A stretch of DNA of 64,000 nucleotides from Lysinibacillus fusiformis (GCF_016925635.1 NZ_CP070490.1:2734001-2798000), one strand, 5' to 3'. Numbered from the stretch's first letter, positions 35,585 to 44,155 are shown. Notes: a model not told the origin generated them from the sequence alone. A program made the numbers and translations.

Positions 35585-36472
35585 ATGAATGAGCGCTATC
35601 GAACATTTATTTTATTAGCACAACACAAATCATTTACTGAAACAGCAAAGCATATGTTTTGTTCCCAACCGACAGTTTCTCAGCACATTCAGCAATTGGA
35701 AAATGAATTAGGCTGCCAGCTAATCTCAAGGAAACAACGGCAAATTAAATTAACTACACAAGGCGAAATTGTGTTGGCTTATGCGCAAAAAATGCAGGAA
35801 ATGGATCAACAATTGCGAAGAGCAGTAAAGCAGACACAACAGGAAAATATCAAATTATATATAAGTCACTATATTGCCGATAGCTTTTTTGACGAGCTAT
35901 TTGATAAAAATAATAGCACATATAAACAATATCCCTATGAAATTAATAGCTATTGCTATGAAGATTTAAAAAGTAGTTTAGTAGAAAACCATGCTAAATT
36001 TGCCGTGATGCCGATTTATGATGCTGATACGATTGTTCACGAGTCATTTGATATAGATATTTTATTTGAGGAAGAATTAGTATTAGTGATGACAAATGAT
36101 CATCCTTTAGCAAGTCGTCAAATCATTTATACAAGAGATTTGAAAAACCTATCGATGCTATTGTCTCAAAGTTCTTATTTGAATCAGCATATTAAACAAG
36201 CTTTACATCAGAAGGAAGTACCTGTTTATTATATACAGATGACTAATTTTGAAATTATTAAAAAGGCTGTACAGCAGGGTATGGGCGTATCTTTTTTACC
36301 TTATAAATCAATAGAGGATAGCTTAGATAAATTAACGTTTAAATATGTGAAAGGTCTATCTATTAAACGAAAAAATGGTATTGTATTTAACCGTAACCAA
36401 ATTTTAAATGAGCAAGAACAAGCATTTTGTGAACGTTTAAAGAAGAAATTGAAGATGGAGTCTGTCAGGTAA
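35585..36472 (+). CDS. LysR-family transcriptional regulator under Fur control
   Basis: 295 residues. The N-terminal winged HTH is typical: YRTFILLAQHKSFTETAKHMFCSQPTVSQHIQQLE (pattern visible in parts from residue 5 to 40). The C-terminal region is a LysR substrate-binding fold with EEELVLVMTNDHPL and QQGMGVSFLPYKSI. The effector is unknown. A perfect Fur box just upstream links it to iron limitation, and it is transcribed toward the iron-type importer operon that starts 430 bases later with its own Fur box. It may be a second-level regulator of that operon or respond to its imported ligand. Confidence 0.87.
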   Translation: MNERYRTFILLAQHKSFTETAKHMFCSQPTVSQHIQQLENELGCQLISRKQRQIKLTTQGEIVLAYAQKMQEMDQQLRRAVKQTQQENIKLYISHYIADSFFDELFDKNNSTYKQYPYEINSYCYEDLKSSLVENHAKFAVMPIYDADTIVHESFDIDILFEEELVLVMTNDHPLASRQIIYTRDLKNLSMLLSQSSYLNQHIKQALHQKEVPVYYIQMTNFEIIKKAVQQGMGVSFLPYKSIEDSLDKLTFKYVKGLSIKRKNGIVFNRNQILNEQEQAFCERLKKKLKMESVR

Positions 36473-36847
36473 GTTAAACTTATAAAGGTAGTTAAATCCT
36501 TTATGGTGTTTCTTCTATTATATTCATTTTTACCATTATATTCATTAAAATAAAATATTTGCTAAATTAATCCAAGCAATATACGAAGCTTTTATTTACT
36601 GTTTCGCCATTGTTTGGTTTTTTTATCTTAATTGAGCCTCTATGTCAGTAATATGGTAGCACTTGGAGGAATTTATATCGCTTTTCTGCGATGAATTCCA
36701 AGGATCATTTCTGGTAGAATATCATCCTTAATTTGTAGGTTTATAGCATTCTATAAGAAAATGTAATAGTACAATTGGAGATTTTTATAATTTGAGAAAA
36801 ACTGATAAGCGGTCAGAGAAAATTAAAATACTACACCTTACATGATA
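36473..36847. other. AT-rich gene-free stretch with one hairpin
   Basis: No convincing gene or terminator was found. A hairpin-forming segment at 36662-36702 pairs CTTGG with CCAAG and ATCGC with GCGAT across TTTTCT, without a T tract behind it. It could be a decayed structured element or part of a long leader. Confidence 0.35.
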
Positions 36848-36876
36848 TTGATAATCGTTATCAGTGATGATATAGT
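36848..36876 (+). promoter_or_regulatory. Fur-controlled promoter of the ThuA-like/ABC importer operon
   Basis: -35 TTGATA (36848-36853), 17-base spacer, -10 TATAGT (36871-36876). The Fur box TGATAATCGTTATCA (36849-36863, one mismatch to consensus) covers the -35 and half the spacer, so Fur binding would directly exclude RNA polymerase. Confidence 0.82.
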
Positions 36877-36899
36877 TCGAAATGCAAGGAGGTATGAAG

Positions 36900-37526
36900 A
36901 TGTCAAAAGATTATATTGTAGTTCATCCATGTAATATTTTTTCTCAAGGCAAAGCAGATGAAAATTTTGAAATAGTAGATATGTATGATTTACCGAATAT
37001 TGAGCTATCTTCTTATAAATGTATGGTGATTTTAGGATTTGTTGATCAAGAATTTTTGCAAGAAAAGAAACAAATTATCGCTGATTTTTTGGCAAATAAT
37101 AAGATTGTATGCTTCTTCGGTAACTTAGTCACAGATTGGTTACCAGGACAGCAGGCTTTTATCGCAAAGGAGATTCGAAATCATTGGGATTATGACATCT
37201 CTATTGCGAAACAACACGGAATTTTTGCAGGTGTAAGGGAAGAAGATATGACAATAAATAAAGGTGTGAAAGGGTTTTTTGCTCGTGGACATCATCCAGC
37301 ACCAGCAGAGGCAGAGATATTATTAACTTTGCCAGACGGTGAGCCTGTGACATTTATTGATCGAAGCTCAACAAATGGGACCATTTTTATGCATGCAGGT
37401 AATAATCTCTTTAATATTGGAGGCATGACACCGTCAATATCAAAAACGACCAATCGTATTCCTACACAGCTAATGCAATGGATACAGGATGAATACAAGT
37501 ATTTAGCGGAAAGGAGTGTCAAGTAG
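36900..37526 (+). CDS. ThuA/GATase-like protein, first type, pair A (unknown function)
   Basis: 208 residues, no signal peptide or membrane helix. The alternating strand/helix pattern and segments such as KIVCFFGNLVTDWLPG suggest a flavodoxin-like, ThuA/class I glutamine-amidotransferase-like fold, but without the Cys nucleophile elbow. It is a clear paralog of the gene at 38325: both share YDLP, KGV(K/R)GFF(A/S)RG, a following AE(I/V)L segment and (I/V)DR-STNGTIF near the C-terminus. I chose ATG 36900, seven bases after AGGAGG; the upstream ATG at 36882 precedes that site. First gene of the Fur-controlled importer operon, with a one-base overlap to the next gene. Function unknown; a role in ferric ligand handling is inferred from context. 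Confidence 0.75.
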   Translation: MSKDYIVVHPCNIFSQGKADENFEIVDMYDLPNIELSSYKCMVILGFVDQEFLQEKKQIIADFLANNKIVCFFGNLVTDWLPGQQAFIAKEIRNHWDYDISIAKQHGIFAGVREEDMTINKGVKGFFARGHHPAPAEAEILLTLPDGEPVTFIDRSSTNGTIFMHAGNNLFNIGGMTPSISKTTNRIPTQLMQWIQDEYKYLAERSVK

Positions 37527-38134
37527 TGCGTAAAATAGCTGTTATGTATAGTGGTAGTTCACAACATTGGCGTACATATAAGACATCTGAATTCGCTCAG
37601 TATATCGATCAATTGATTCCAGTGCGTCAGTTAGAGGAAGAAAATTTAGACGCTTTTGATGTATTAATCATCCCTTCTCAAACACATACAGGATTATTAG
37701 ATAAAAACATTCAAAAGATCTATGATTTTGCGAATACAGGGAAAGTAGTGGTCACATTTGGCCCGCAGCATCGAGATTGGTTGCCGATGCATAACTGGGA
37801 ATTAAGACCAACTAATTTTTGGTGGTGGCTAGAACCTAATGCTGATAGTGGCTTGCGTTTAGTAGAGGCAACGAATGATTTATTTAAGAGTTATCTTACA
37901 TTGGAGGATGCAACTTGGCATCAACATGGTGTGTACTGGCCAAGTGAGAGCTGCGAAGTATTAGTATCGACAGATGATGGTGGTGCCGTTTTATATATTG
38001 ATCGAGTGAACACAAATGGGGTTTGGGTCAATACAACATTGGATCCAGATTATCATTTTGGCTCTTATTTTATGCCGGCAACGGAACGGTTCTTACAGGG
38101 ATTTTTACCTTGGCTAAAGAAAGGGCAGATATAA
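37526..38134 (+). CDS. ThuA/GATase-like protein, second type, pair A (unknown function)
   Basis: 202 residues, cytosolic. It looks ThuA-like: FDVLIIPSQTHTGLL, then DFANTGKVVVTFGPQHRDWLP, a WHQHG motif near residue 131 and a C-terminal YIDRVNTNGVW-TTLDP stretch followed by FLQGFLPWL. No catalytic Cys elbow is visible. It is paralogous to the gene at 38954, with NF-WW, LF(K)-(T)L-D--WH-HG and TTLDP conserved. The GTG start overlaps the stop of the preceding gene by one base, so the two are probably made in equal amounts and may form a heterodimer. Function is not known. Confidence 0.75.
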   Translation: MRKIAVMYSGSSQHWRTYKTSEFAQYIDQLIPVRQLEEENLDAFDVLIIPSQTHTGLLDKNIQKIYDFANTGKVVVTFGPQHRDWLPMHNWELRPTNFWWWLEPNADSGLRLVEATNDLFKSYLTLEDATWHQHGVYWPSESCEVLVSTDDGGAVLYIDRVNTNGVWVNTTLDPDYHFGSYFMPATERFLQGFLPWLKKGQI

Positions 38135-38324
38135 GGAACGCTAAATGCGCAAAATGATTACTAATAGCTCTATTTGAGACGCAAGCAGTATGTTGGTTCA
38201 AGGCTTTGACAGGAAAGATTGCCGTACATAGTGTAGAAAAAACAAACTTGTGGATATTGGACTAAATTTGAAATTTCTCGTCTTTGATAAGGAAATTTTT
38301 TGATAAAAGAAAGTAGGAGAACTA

Positions 38325-38957
38325 GTGGAACCTATTGCTTATGTTGGCATTGATATTCAATTTACTCGATTAACAGATGAGGATCGTGAGCGTGGCTTAG
38401 TATTTTTATATTTATATGATTTACCCTCTGTTGATTTAACAGCCTATGCAGGAATAATTATCACAAATCATGTAGAAGAACAATTTCTACTAGAACATAA
38501 AACGATTTTAGATGAATATTTGCTACACGGTGGTGTGATCTTTTCACTGACAGAAATATCCTTGCCATGGTTAGCAAATGTAGCTAATTGGAAGCGCTCT
38601 CCTATTCCATTGAAAGATCGTGAAATTATGATTGAGCAATCTAATTGTTCTTTATTTAAAGGGATAGAGCCCTATGATATTAATTATCGAAAAGGTGTAC
38701 GGGGCTTCTTTTCTCGTGGTTATTTTGAAAAAGTACCCGCACATGCGGAAGTGTTAATTACAGATCAAAGCGGTGTACCAATACTTTATGTTGACCGACA
38801 TTCAACAAATGGCACCATTTTTGCAGGAGCAGGCACCGATATTTACAAGGTTTTTATTAATGAAGAAAATACATCGAAAAAGCTTAGTATGCAAATGCTA
38901 GATTGTATTCGTGAGGAAGCTAACCGCAATTATGCAAGTGGAGGTATGGGCGAATGA
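38325..38957 (+). CDS. ThuA/GATase-like protein, first type, pair B (unknown function)
   Basis: 210 residues. A paralog of the 36900 protein: YLYDLPSVDLTAY, EEQFLLEHK, KGVRGFFSRGYF, PAHAEVLI and YVDRHSTNGTIFAGAG line up in the same order. No signal peptide, membrane helix or Cys nucleophile elbow. It starts with GTG after TAGGAGA, 190 bases behind pair A with no gene in between and no evident terminator. Its end overlaps the next gene by four bases. It is likely the result of duplication of an ancestral two-gene unit. Confidence 0.74.
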   Translation: MEPIAYVGIDIQFTRLTDEDRERGLVFLYLYDLPSVDLTAYAGIIITNHVEEQFLLEHKTILDEYLLHGGVIFSLTEISLPWLANVANWKRSPIPLKDREIMIEQSNCSLFKGIEPYDINYRKGVRGFFSRGYFEKVPAHAEVLITDQSGVPILYVDRHSTNGTIFAGAGTDIYKVFINEENTSKKLSMQMLDCIREEANRNYASGGMGE

Positions 38958-39556
38958 TAGGGATTGTGACGAATGGCTTACCATTTCAAAATCGTTTTTT
39001 TGCAGAGCAAGAATTTCATTATTTATATGATGAAGTGCTACATATTCGCCACTTGCATCAATATGATTTAACAAAGTATGACACACTTATTCTATCTTGT
39101 CGCTTAGATATCCGTTCTTTAAAACGGTATCAGTCACAATTACTGAAATTTATTAATGCTGGCAAAAGACTGATTATTTTTGGTGAAATATTGGATTGCT
39201 GGTTTCCGACAATTGATTGGGAAGATTCTGAAGTCAATTTTAGTTGGTGGGTGAGAGATGGCGGTGATTTACCGATGAAAATGCAAAATAATGTGCATCC
39301 ACTTTTCAAATACGTCACATTACATGATATGAAATGGCATTATCACGGTTCTTTTTTACCGCCACAAGGAGCGCAATCGTTATTAGATATTCCAAATGGA
39401 CGATCGTTATTTTATGTGGATAATGTGAGCTTTAATGGAGAACTAGTTGTCACTACACTTGATCCGATGTTTCATATCGGATTAGGTTTTATTGATCAAT
39501 CAAAGCCGTTTTTACATGGGATTGCAAAATGGTTAAGAGAGGAAGAAAAACATTGA
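38954..39556 (+). CDS. ThuA/GATase-like protein, second type, pair B (unknown function)
   Basis: 200 residues, paralog of the 37526 protein. Conserved features are KYDTLILS, LKFINAGKRLIIFGE, NFSWWV, HDMKWHYHGSFLP and VTTLDPMFHIG, followed by PFLHGIAKWL. The WH-HG motif with two His and one Trp is shared by both second-type proteins and may bind a ligand or metal (inference). Its stop overlaps the TTG start of the binding protein by four bases (TTGA), tying it directly to the ABC importer. Function unknown. Confidence 0.75.
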   Translation: MIGIVTNGLPFQNRFFAEQEFHYLYDEVLHIRHLHQYDLTKYDTLILSCRLDIRSLKRYQSQLLKFINAGKRLIIFGEILDCWFPTIDWEDSEVNFSWWVRDGGDLPMKMQNNVHPLFKYVTLHDMKWHYHGSFLPPQGAQSLLDIPNGRSLFYVDNVSFNGELVVTTLDPMFHIGLGFIDQSKPFLHGIAKWLREEEKH

Positions 39557-40701
39557 AAAAGTATGGACTTGTCGCTGCTGCAGCACTAACAATGTTGCTG
39601 GCAGCTTGTAATAATGACAAAGAAGAGACGCAAAATAAAACTGAGCCTGAGGTGGAGGAACAATCATCAGAGTTGCAAACGACTAAGGAAGAAAAGCTTG
39701 TAGTTGACCAATTAGGACGTGAAGTAACAGTACCAAACTCGATTGAGCGTGTTGTAACGGGAGGCATTCTTCCATACTTCTCTACTTGGTATGTAGCAAC
39801 AAATTCTACAAAGGAAATTGTTGGTATGCATCCAAATTCGTATAATGCAGCAAAACATTCGATGCTAGGTAAAATGTCTCCAGATGTTTTAAAGGCTGAT
39901 ACGTCATTTATTCAGAATGGTGAAGTCAATGTAGAAGAATTAATGAAAGTAAATCCACAATTATATATTGAGATTGCAACAGATGAGAAATCGATTAATA
40001 AAGTAACTGAAGCAGGCATTCCAGTAGTGGCACTCAAGGCAATTGATGCGGCTGCGGCAGAGCCATTAGCTACATTTAATAGTTGGTTAGAAGTAACAAG
40101 CCAAATAACTGGTACAACAGAACGTGCCAATCGCTTCCTAGAGGAAGGGAAAAAAGTACAAGCTCAATTAGATGAAAAATTAAAAGCAATCGAAGAAAAA
40201 GACAAGCCTCGTGCAATGATGTTGTTTAGGCATAATGAAAAGTCGATTACAATTGGAGGGAAAAACTTCTTTGGTAACCAATGGCTCAATGCGACTGGAG
40301 CAATTGATGTAGCTGAAAATGATATACAAGGGCAAAAAGAAGTGAATATGGAGCAAATTTATGCTTGGAATCCTGATATTATTTTTATTACCAATTTTAC
40401 AGAAACACAACCAGCTGATCTACTTGAAAACAAGGTAGATGGACAGGATTGGAGTCAGGTAAAGGCAGTACAGGAGGGTAAAGTTTATAAGATACCATTA
40501 GGGATTTATCGCTGGTTCCCACCTAGTGGTGACGCCCCATTAATGTTAAAGTGGTTAGCGCAAAAAAATCATCCTACATTATTTGATTATAAAATAGAGG
40601 ACGAAATTAAAGCATATTACAAAGATTTTTATGAATTTGATGTGACAGATGAAGATATTCAAGCTATTTTAAATCCATCATCAGAAGCAGCTAAATATTA
40701 A
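39553..40701 (+). CDS. FecB/TroA-type ABC importer, substrate-binding lipoprotein
   Basis: About 382 residues. TTG at 39553 gives a textbook lipoprotein signal, MKKYGLVAAAALTMLLAAC, so I prefer it over an ATG eight codons upstream inside the previous gene. After an acidic linker the TroA-fold domain begins with VVDQLGREVTVPNSIERVV, typical of Fe-siderophore, heme or cobalamin binding proteins, and ends with IPLGIYRWFPPSGDAPLM. The Fur box at the operon promoter points to an iron-containing ligand. It works with the permease and ATPase that follow. Confidence 0.88.
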   Translation: MKKYGLVAAAALTMLLAACNNDKEETQNKTEPEVEEQSSELQTTKEEKLVVDQLGREVTVPNSIERVVTGGILPYFSTWYVATNSTKEIVGMHPNSYNAAKHSMLGKMSPDVLKADTSFIQNGEVNVEELMKVNPQLYIEIATDEKSINKVTEAGIPVVALKAIDAAAAEPLATFNSWLEVTSQITGTTERANRFLEEGKKVQAQLDEKLKAIEEKDKPRAMMLFRHNEKSITIGGKNFFGNQWLNATGAIDVAENDIQGQKEVNMEQIYAWNPDIIFITNFTETQPADLLENKVDGQDWSQVKAVQEGKVYKIPLGIYRWFPPSGDAPLMLKWLAQKNHPTLFDYKIEDEIKAYYKDFYEFDVTDEDIQAILNPSSEAAKY

Positions 40702-40715
40702 GGAATGATTGGTAA

Positions 40716-41717
40716 ATGCAAAACTGGAAAAAGATTATTATATGGTTCCTACCCCTGGTAATTGCCATCATTTCCCTTGGTGTAGGACGCTTTGAAGTTG
40801 GCATCGAGCAGATATTAAAAATTCTTGCTTCACAGATTTTCCCTATAGAACCGACATGGACAGAGATGGAAGAAACGGTTATTATCAATATTCGCTTGCC
40901 ACGTATTCTTCTCGCATTGTTAATTGGTGGAGGTTTGGCTATTGCAGGTGCTAGCTTTCAAGGAATGTTTGGTAATCCCCTAGTATCACCAGATATTTTA
41001 GGTGTTTCTGCGGGAGCTGGCTTTGGTGCTTCTCTTGGAATATTATTGTTTGGGCAAAATTTTGCTACACAGATAATGGCATTGCTTTTTGGATTAGGTG
41101 CCATTGGCTTTACATTTTTAATTGCCGGCGCACGCAAAAATGCCCCTATATTTATGTTTGTCTTAGCGGGTGTTATTACATCGGCACTGTTTAATGCGCT
41201 TATTTCGTTAACTAAATTTGTAGCTGATCCAGAAGAAAAGCTACCTGCCATTACCTATTGGCTGATGGGAAGCTTAGGAACAGTTACTTATAAAGATTTA
41301 TATATAGGCGGACCATTGATTATTATCGGTATGTTAATACTTTATTTCCTAAGGTGGCGATTAAATATTTTAACCCTCCCAGAGGATGAGGCAAAATCAA
41401 TGGGAATTTCCGTAGTTCCTTTAAAATGGATGATTATCTTCGGTGCTACATTGATTACTGCGGTATCTGTTGCGGTTGCAGGAATTGTAGGCTGGGTTGG
41501 TTTAATTATCCCACATGTTGCTCGTATGCTTGTGGGGAATAATAATCAGCATGTGCTACCAATGTCGATTGCTATAGGAAGTATGTATTTGTTAGTAATT
41601 GATAATTTAGCACGTTCTATAACAGCAACAGAAATACCTTTATCCATTTTAACAGCGATTATAGGCGCACCATTCTTTGCTTATTTACTGCGTAAATCTG
41701 GAGGTGGATGGGCGTGA
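40716..41717 (+). CDS. FecCD-family ABC importer permease
   Basis: 333 residues with about ten membrane helices. The family signatures RLPRILLALLIGGGLAIAG, FGNPLVSPDILGVSAGAGFG and the ATPase-contact loop GWVGLIIPHVARMLVG are clear. Such permeases form homodimers to import ferric siderophores, heme or vitamin B12. Only one permease gene is present, as expected for a homodimer. It sits 14 bases behind the binding-protein gene and overlaps the ATPase gene. Confidence 0.92.
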   Translation: MQNWKKIIIWFLPLVIAIISLGVGRFEVGIEQILKILASQIFPIEPTWTEMEETVIINIRLPRILLALLIGGGLAIAGASFQGMFGNPLVSPDILGVSAGAGFGASLGILLFGQNFATQIMALLFGLGAIGFTFLIAGARKNAPIFMFVLAGVITSALFNALISLTKFVADPEEKLPAITYWLMGSLGTVTYKDLYIGGPLIIIGMLILYFLRWRLNILTLPEDEAKSMGISVVPLKWMIIFGATLITAVSVAVAGIVGWVGLIIPHVARMLVGNNNQHVLPMSIAIGSMYLLVIDNLARSITATEIPLSILTAIIGAPFFAYLLRKSGGGWA

Positions 41718-42526
41718 TAATTGAAGTGAAAAATGGCAATTTTTATTATAAAAAGCGTCATAAGAAATCTCAAAATCTTTATATGAACAATATTAATTTT
41801 ACACTGGAACCAGGACAGATTATGGCTATTCTTGGTCCTAATGGTGCTGGAAAGACAACAATGCTTAAATGTATTACAGGATTACTAGAGTGGAAGCAGG
41901 GAGAAACCTATATAGATGGCAAGCCATTGTCTACTGTCAAGCGTAAGGAGCTTTGGCAACGTATTGGCTATGTACCGCAAGCTCATAAAATGGTATTTGG
42001 TTTTACAATAGAAGAGCTTGTTGTAATGGGACGAGCCCCTTTTATTAGTACATTAGCCCAACCATCAAAAAAAGATTTAGAAGCGGCACATTTGGCACTA
42101 GATACAATTGGTATTGTCCATTTAGCCAAAAAATCATGTAATGAGGTAAGTGGTGGGGAGTTACAATTAGCTTTAATAGCACGTACATTGGTTGCCGATC
42201 CAGAAATACTTATTTTAGATGAACCCGAGTCCCATTTGGATATTCAAAAACAAATTATTATTTTACAAACAATTAAGCAATTAGCAAGAGAGCGTGGCAT
42301 TTCTTGTATTATTAACACGCATTATCCTAATCATGCCTTTTATTTAGCTGATCGGGTTCTAATGACGGCAAAGGATAAGGATGTTGTATATGGTACTGTA
42401 CATGAAATAATGACGGAGGAGAGAATGCAGTCGTTTTTTGGTATAGAGCTAAAAAAAATACTATATGAGGAAGAGAATTATGTAGTAGAAACGATGGTGC
42501 CACGTGCATTAGGTGCAGAAAAATAA
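41714..42526 (+). CDS. FecE-family ABC importer ATP-binding protein
   Basis: About 270 residues. Walker A is GPNGAGKTT, the signature is the family variant VSGGELQLALIA, Walker B is ILILDEPESHLD and the switch His is in IINTHYPNHA. It powers the FecCD-type permease. I chose GTG 41714, six bases after GGAGGTGG, giving a GTGA overlap with the permease stop; an ATG at 41708 sits against the ribosome site. It is the last gene of the Fur-controlled operon. Confidence 0.9.
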   Translation: MIIEVKNGNFYYKKRHKKSQNLYMNNINFTLEPGQIMAILGPNGAGKTTMLKCITGLLEWKQGETYIDGKPLSTVKRKELWQRIGYVPQAHKMVFGFTIEELVVMGRAPFISTLAQPSKKDLEAAHLALDTIGIVHLAKKSCNEVSGGELQLALIARTLVADPEILILDEPESHLDIQKQIIILQTIKQLARERGISCIINTHYPNHAFYLADRVLMTAKDKDVVYGTVHEIMTEERMQSFFGIELKKILYEEENYVVETMVPRALGAEK

Positions 42527-42542
42527 GAACGAAAATGATAGT

Positions 42543-42578
42543 CAGCATGTAGTTGTTTTCTAACTACATGCTTTTTAG
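42543..42578 (+). terminator. Intrinsic terminator of the iron importer operon; left copy of a flanking duplication
   Basis: AGCATGTAGTT pairs with AACTACATGCT followed by TTTTT. The 36-base segment recurs with two mismatches at 43046-43081, at the far end of repeat copy B. Confidence 0.85.
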
Positions 42579-42579
42579 T

Positions 42580-43047
42580 GTTGAAAAACAAAATAGTCAA
42601 TTGAAAGGTAGAAATGGATTTCCGTTGCAGGCTACTTGCTCGCCTGTCTCGCTATCTCATGGGAGTCAAGTAGCCCTCAACTCCAACCCACTTTTTAGCA
42701 AATGTTTTCAAATAAAGTGAAGGTGTTCACTACTCTTTATGAAGAGGTGTTGTCACGCATTACTTCTCCACATTGAAAATAAAAATCCTATCCCCCTAAG
42801 AATACAAATAATGGTGATTTGATTGCTATACTAGTATGAAAAAAGTAAAGACATTTTGCAGAATGGTTGATTGGAGTGGAGCCAGCGTTACTCCTAGGGG
42901 ATTTAGCGTCACAGATTAGACCCTGGAGCGAACGTAGGTGAGTGAAGCGGCTCATCGGACGCCCCCTGGAAAGGACGCTGGCGGAACGGAAATCAACCTC
43001 ACATCTTGCAAAGTTGCTTTTTCTACCGTTGACATCATCTTTTTTCA
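42580..43047 (+). repeat. Dispersed palindromic repeat element, copy B
   Basis: About 468 bases, same orientation as copy A. It starts GTTGAAAAACAAAA one base after the terminator and ends CTTTTTTCAGC. It carries the ACTCCTAGGGGATTTAGCGTCACAG sequence (read in two overlapping parts) that is the empty site of the insertion sequence in copy A. Relative to copies A and C, 54 bases are missing from the first palindrome. Confidence 0.88.
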
Positions 43048-43081
43048 GCATGTAGTGGTATTCTAACTACATGCTTTTTAG
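43046..43081 (+). repeat. 36-bp terminator duplication at the right end of copy B
   Basis: 34 of 36 positions match 42543-42578, the terminator of the preceding operon, including hairpin and T tract. It could itself terminate transcription. It marks the right boundary of the repeat element. Confidence 0.85.
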
Positions 43082-43240
43082 CTATTTTACTGTATTTGCT
43101 TGATGCGTGAGTCAGCTACAGAAAAGGTTACAAAGAAAATGGTAAGCAATTATTGATGGGAAAGATTTGGTAGTGGTATTGGCTTCAAATATTATTTCTA
43201 TCATTTACAAGCTCCTTTGATTATTCTGAATAATCGATAA

Positions 43241-43258
43241 ATGCTATAATGATAGCAT
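43241..43258 (+). promoter_or_regulatory. Extended -10 promoter overlapped by a palindrome
   Basis: TGC-TATAAT (-10 at 43245-43250) is embedded in the perfect inverted repeat ATGCTAT-AATG-ATAGCAT. No good -35 is at the right distance. The palindrome is a likely operator for control of the SDR gene by an unknown repressor. Confidence 0.55.
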
Positions 43259-43284
43259 TGTAGAAAGTAAGGGAGGATTTCATA

Positions 43285-44067
43285 ATGGAGCTTAATTTAA
43301 CAGGGAAAGTAGCAATTATAACAGGATCGAGTAAAGGAATTGGCTATTACACGGCCATGCAGCTTGTCAAAGAGGGGGCACAGGTTGTTCTATGCGCACG
43401 TGGGGAAAAACAGCTGCAAGTGGCTGCTGGATGTATAAAAAATGAAACAGGCGTAGATGTTTTAATTGTTCCAACTGATATTACAAAAGAAAAAGATTGT
43501 AAGTATCTAATTGAGCGTACTATCGAACATTATGGACGTGTTGATATACTTATTAATAATGCGGGTACAGCTTCAGCAAATCCCTTTGAATCGGTGAGTA
43601 GTGAGCTGTGGCAAGCAGATTTAGATTTAAAGGTATTTGGAGCTATTCATTGTTCAAAATATGCTGCGCCATATATGCGTAAGGCTGGGGGCGGTGCAAT
43701 TGTTAATGTGACAGCCGTGATGGCTAAAACTCCACCTGCAAGCTCACTTCCTACTACTGTGAGTCGTGCTGCGGGGCTTGCCTTGACAAAAGCGATGAGC
43801 AAGGATTTAGGGAAGGATAATATTCGAGTAAACTCTGTATGTATAGGACTTATTCGTAGTGATCAAATCGAAAAGAAATGGAAAAAGGAAGAACCAAATT
43901 TATCGTGGGAAGAATATTCTCGTAAAGTGGGGCAAGCTATTCCACTTGGTCGTGTAGGTGATACGCAAGAAGCCGCAAACGTTATCACTTTTTTAGTATC
44001 TGATGCGGCAAGTTATGTTACAGGAACTGCTGTTAATATTGATGGTGGCTCTGGTCACGCATTATAA
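43285..44067 (+). CDS. SDR-family protein with altered catalytic residues
   Basis: 260 residues with a short-chain dehydrogenase fold. The nucleotide-binding TGSSKGIGYY and the NNAG motif (LINNAGTAS) are intact, and the end VTGTAVNIDGG is typical. The catalytic positions are unusual: where most members have Ser, then Tyr-x-x-x-Lys, the sequence reads NVTAVMA and PTTVSRAAG, so Tyr appears to be Thr and Lys to be Arg. It may therefore bind NAD(P)H without classical dehydrogenase activity, or belong to a divergent SDR subgroup. It has a strong GGGAGG site and its own palindrome-bearing promoter, and is flanked by repeat copies B and, further on, C. Confidence 0.85.
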   Translation: MELNLTGKVAIITGSSKGIGYYTAMQLVKEGAQVVLCARGEKQLQVAAGCIKNETGVDVLIVPTDITKEKDCKYLIERTIEHYGRVDILINNAGTASANPFESVSSELWQADLDLKVFGAIHCSKYAAPYMRKAGGGAIVNVTAVMAKTPPASSLPTTVSRAAGLALTKAMSKDLGKDNIRVNSVCIGLIRSDQIEKKWKKEEPNLSWEEYSRKVGQAIPLGRVGDTQEAANVITFLVSDAASYVTGTAVNIDGGSGHAL

Positions 44068-44155
44068 AGAGGCTAATATTTTTGAAGAAAAGAAATTTTA
44101 ATGATTGCCAATTAAAATATGATAAGACAATCTCTATATGTATCTTATTGATTAT

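Noticed and set aside
38135..38324. Possible promoter or Fur box between the two ThuA-like pairs
   Set aside because: No Fur-like palindrome or good -35/-10 pair was seen; a plain ribosome site precedes pair B, so one transcript is more likely.
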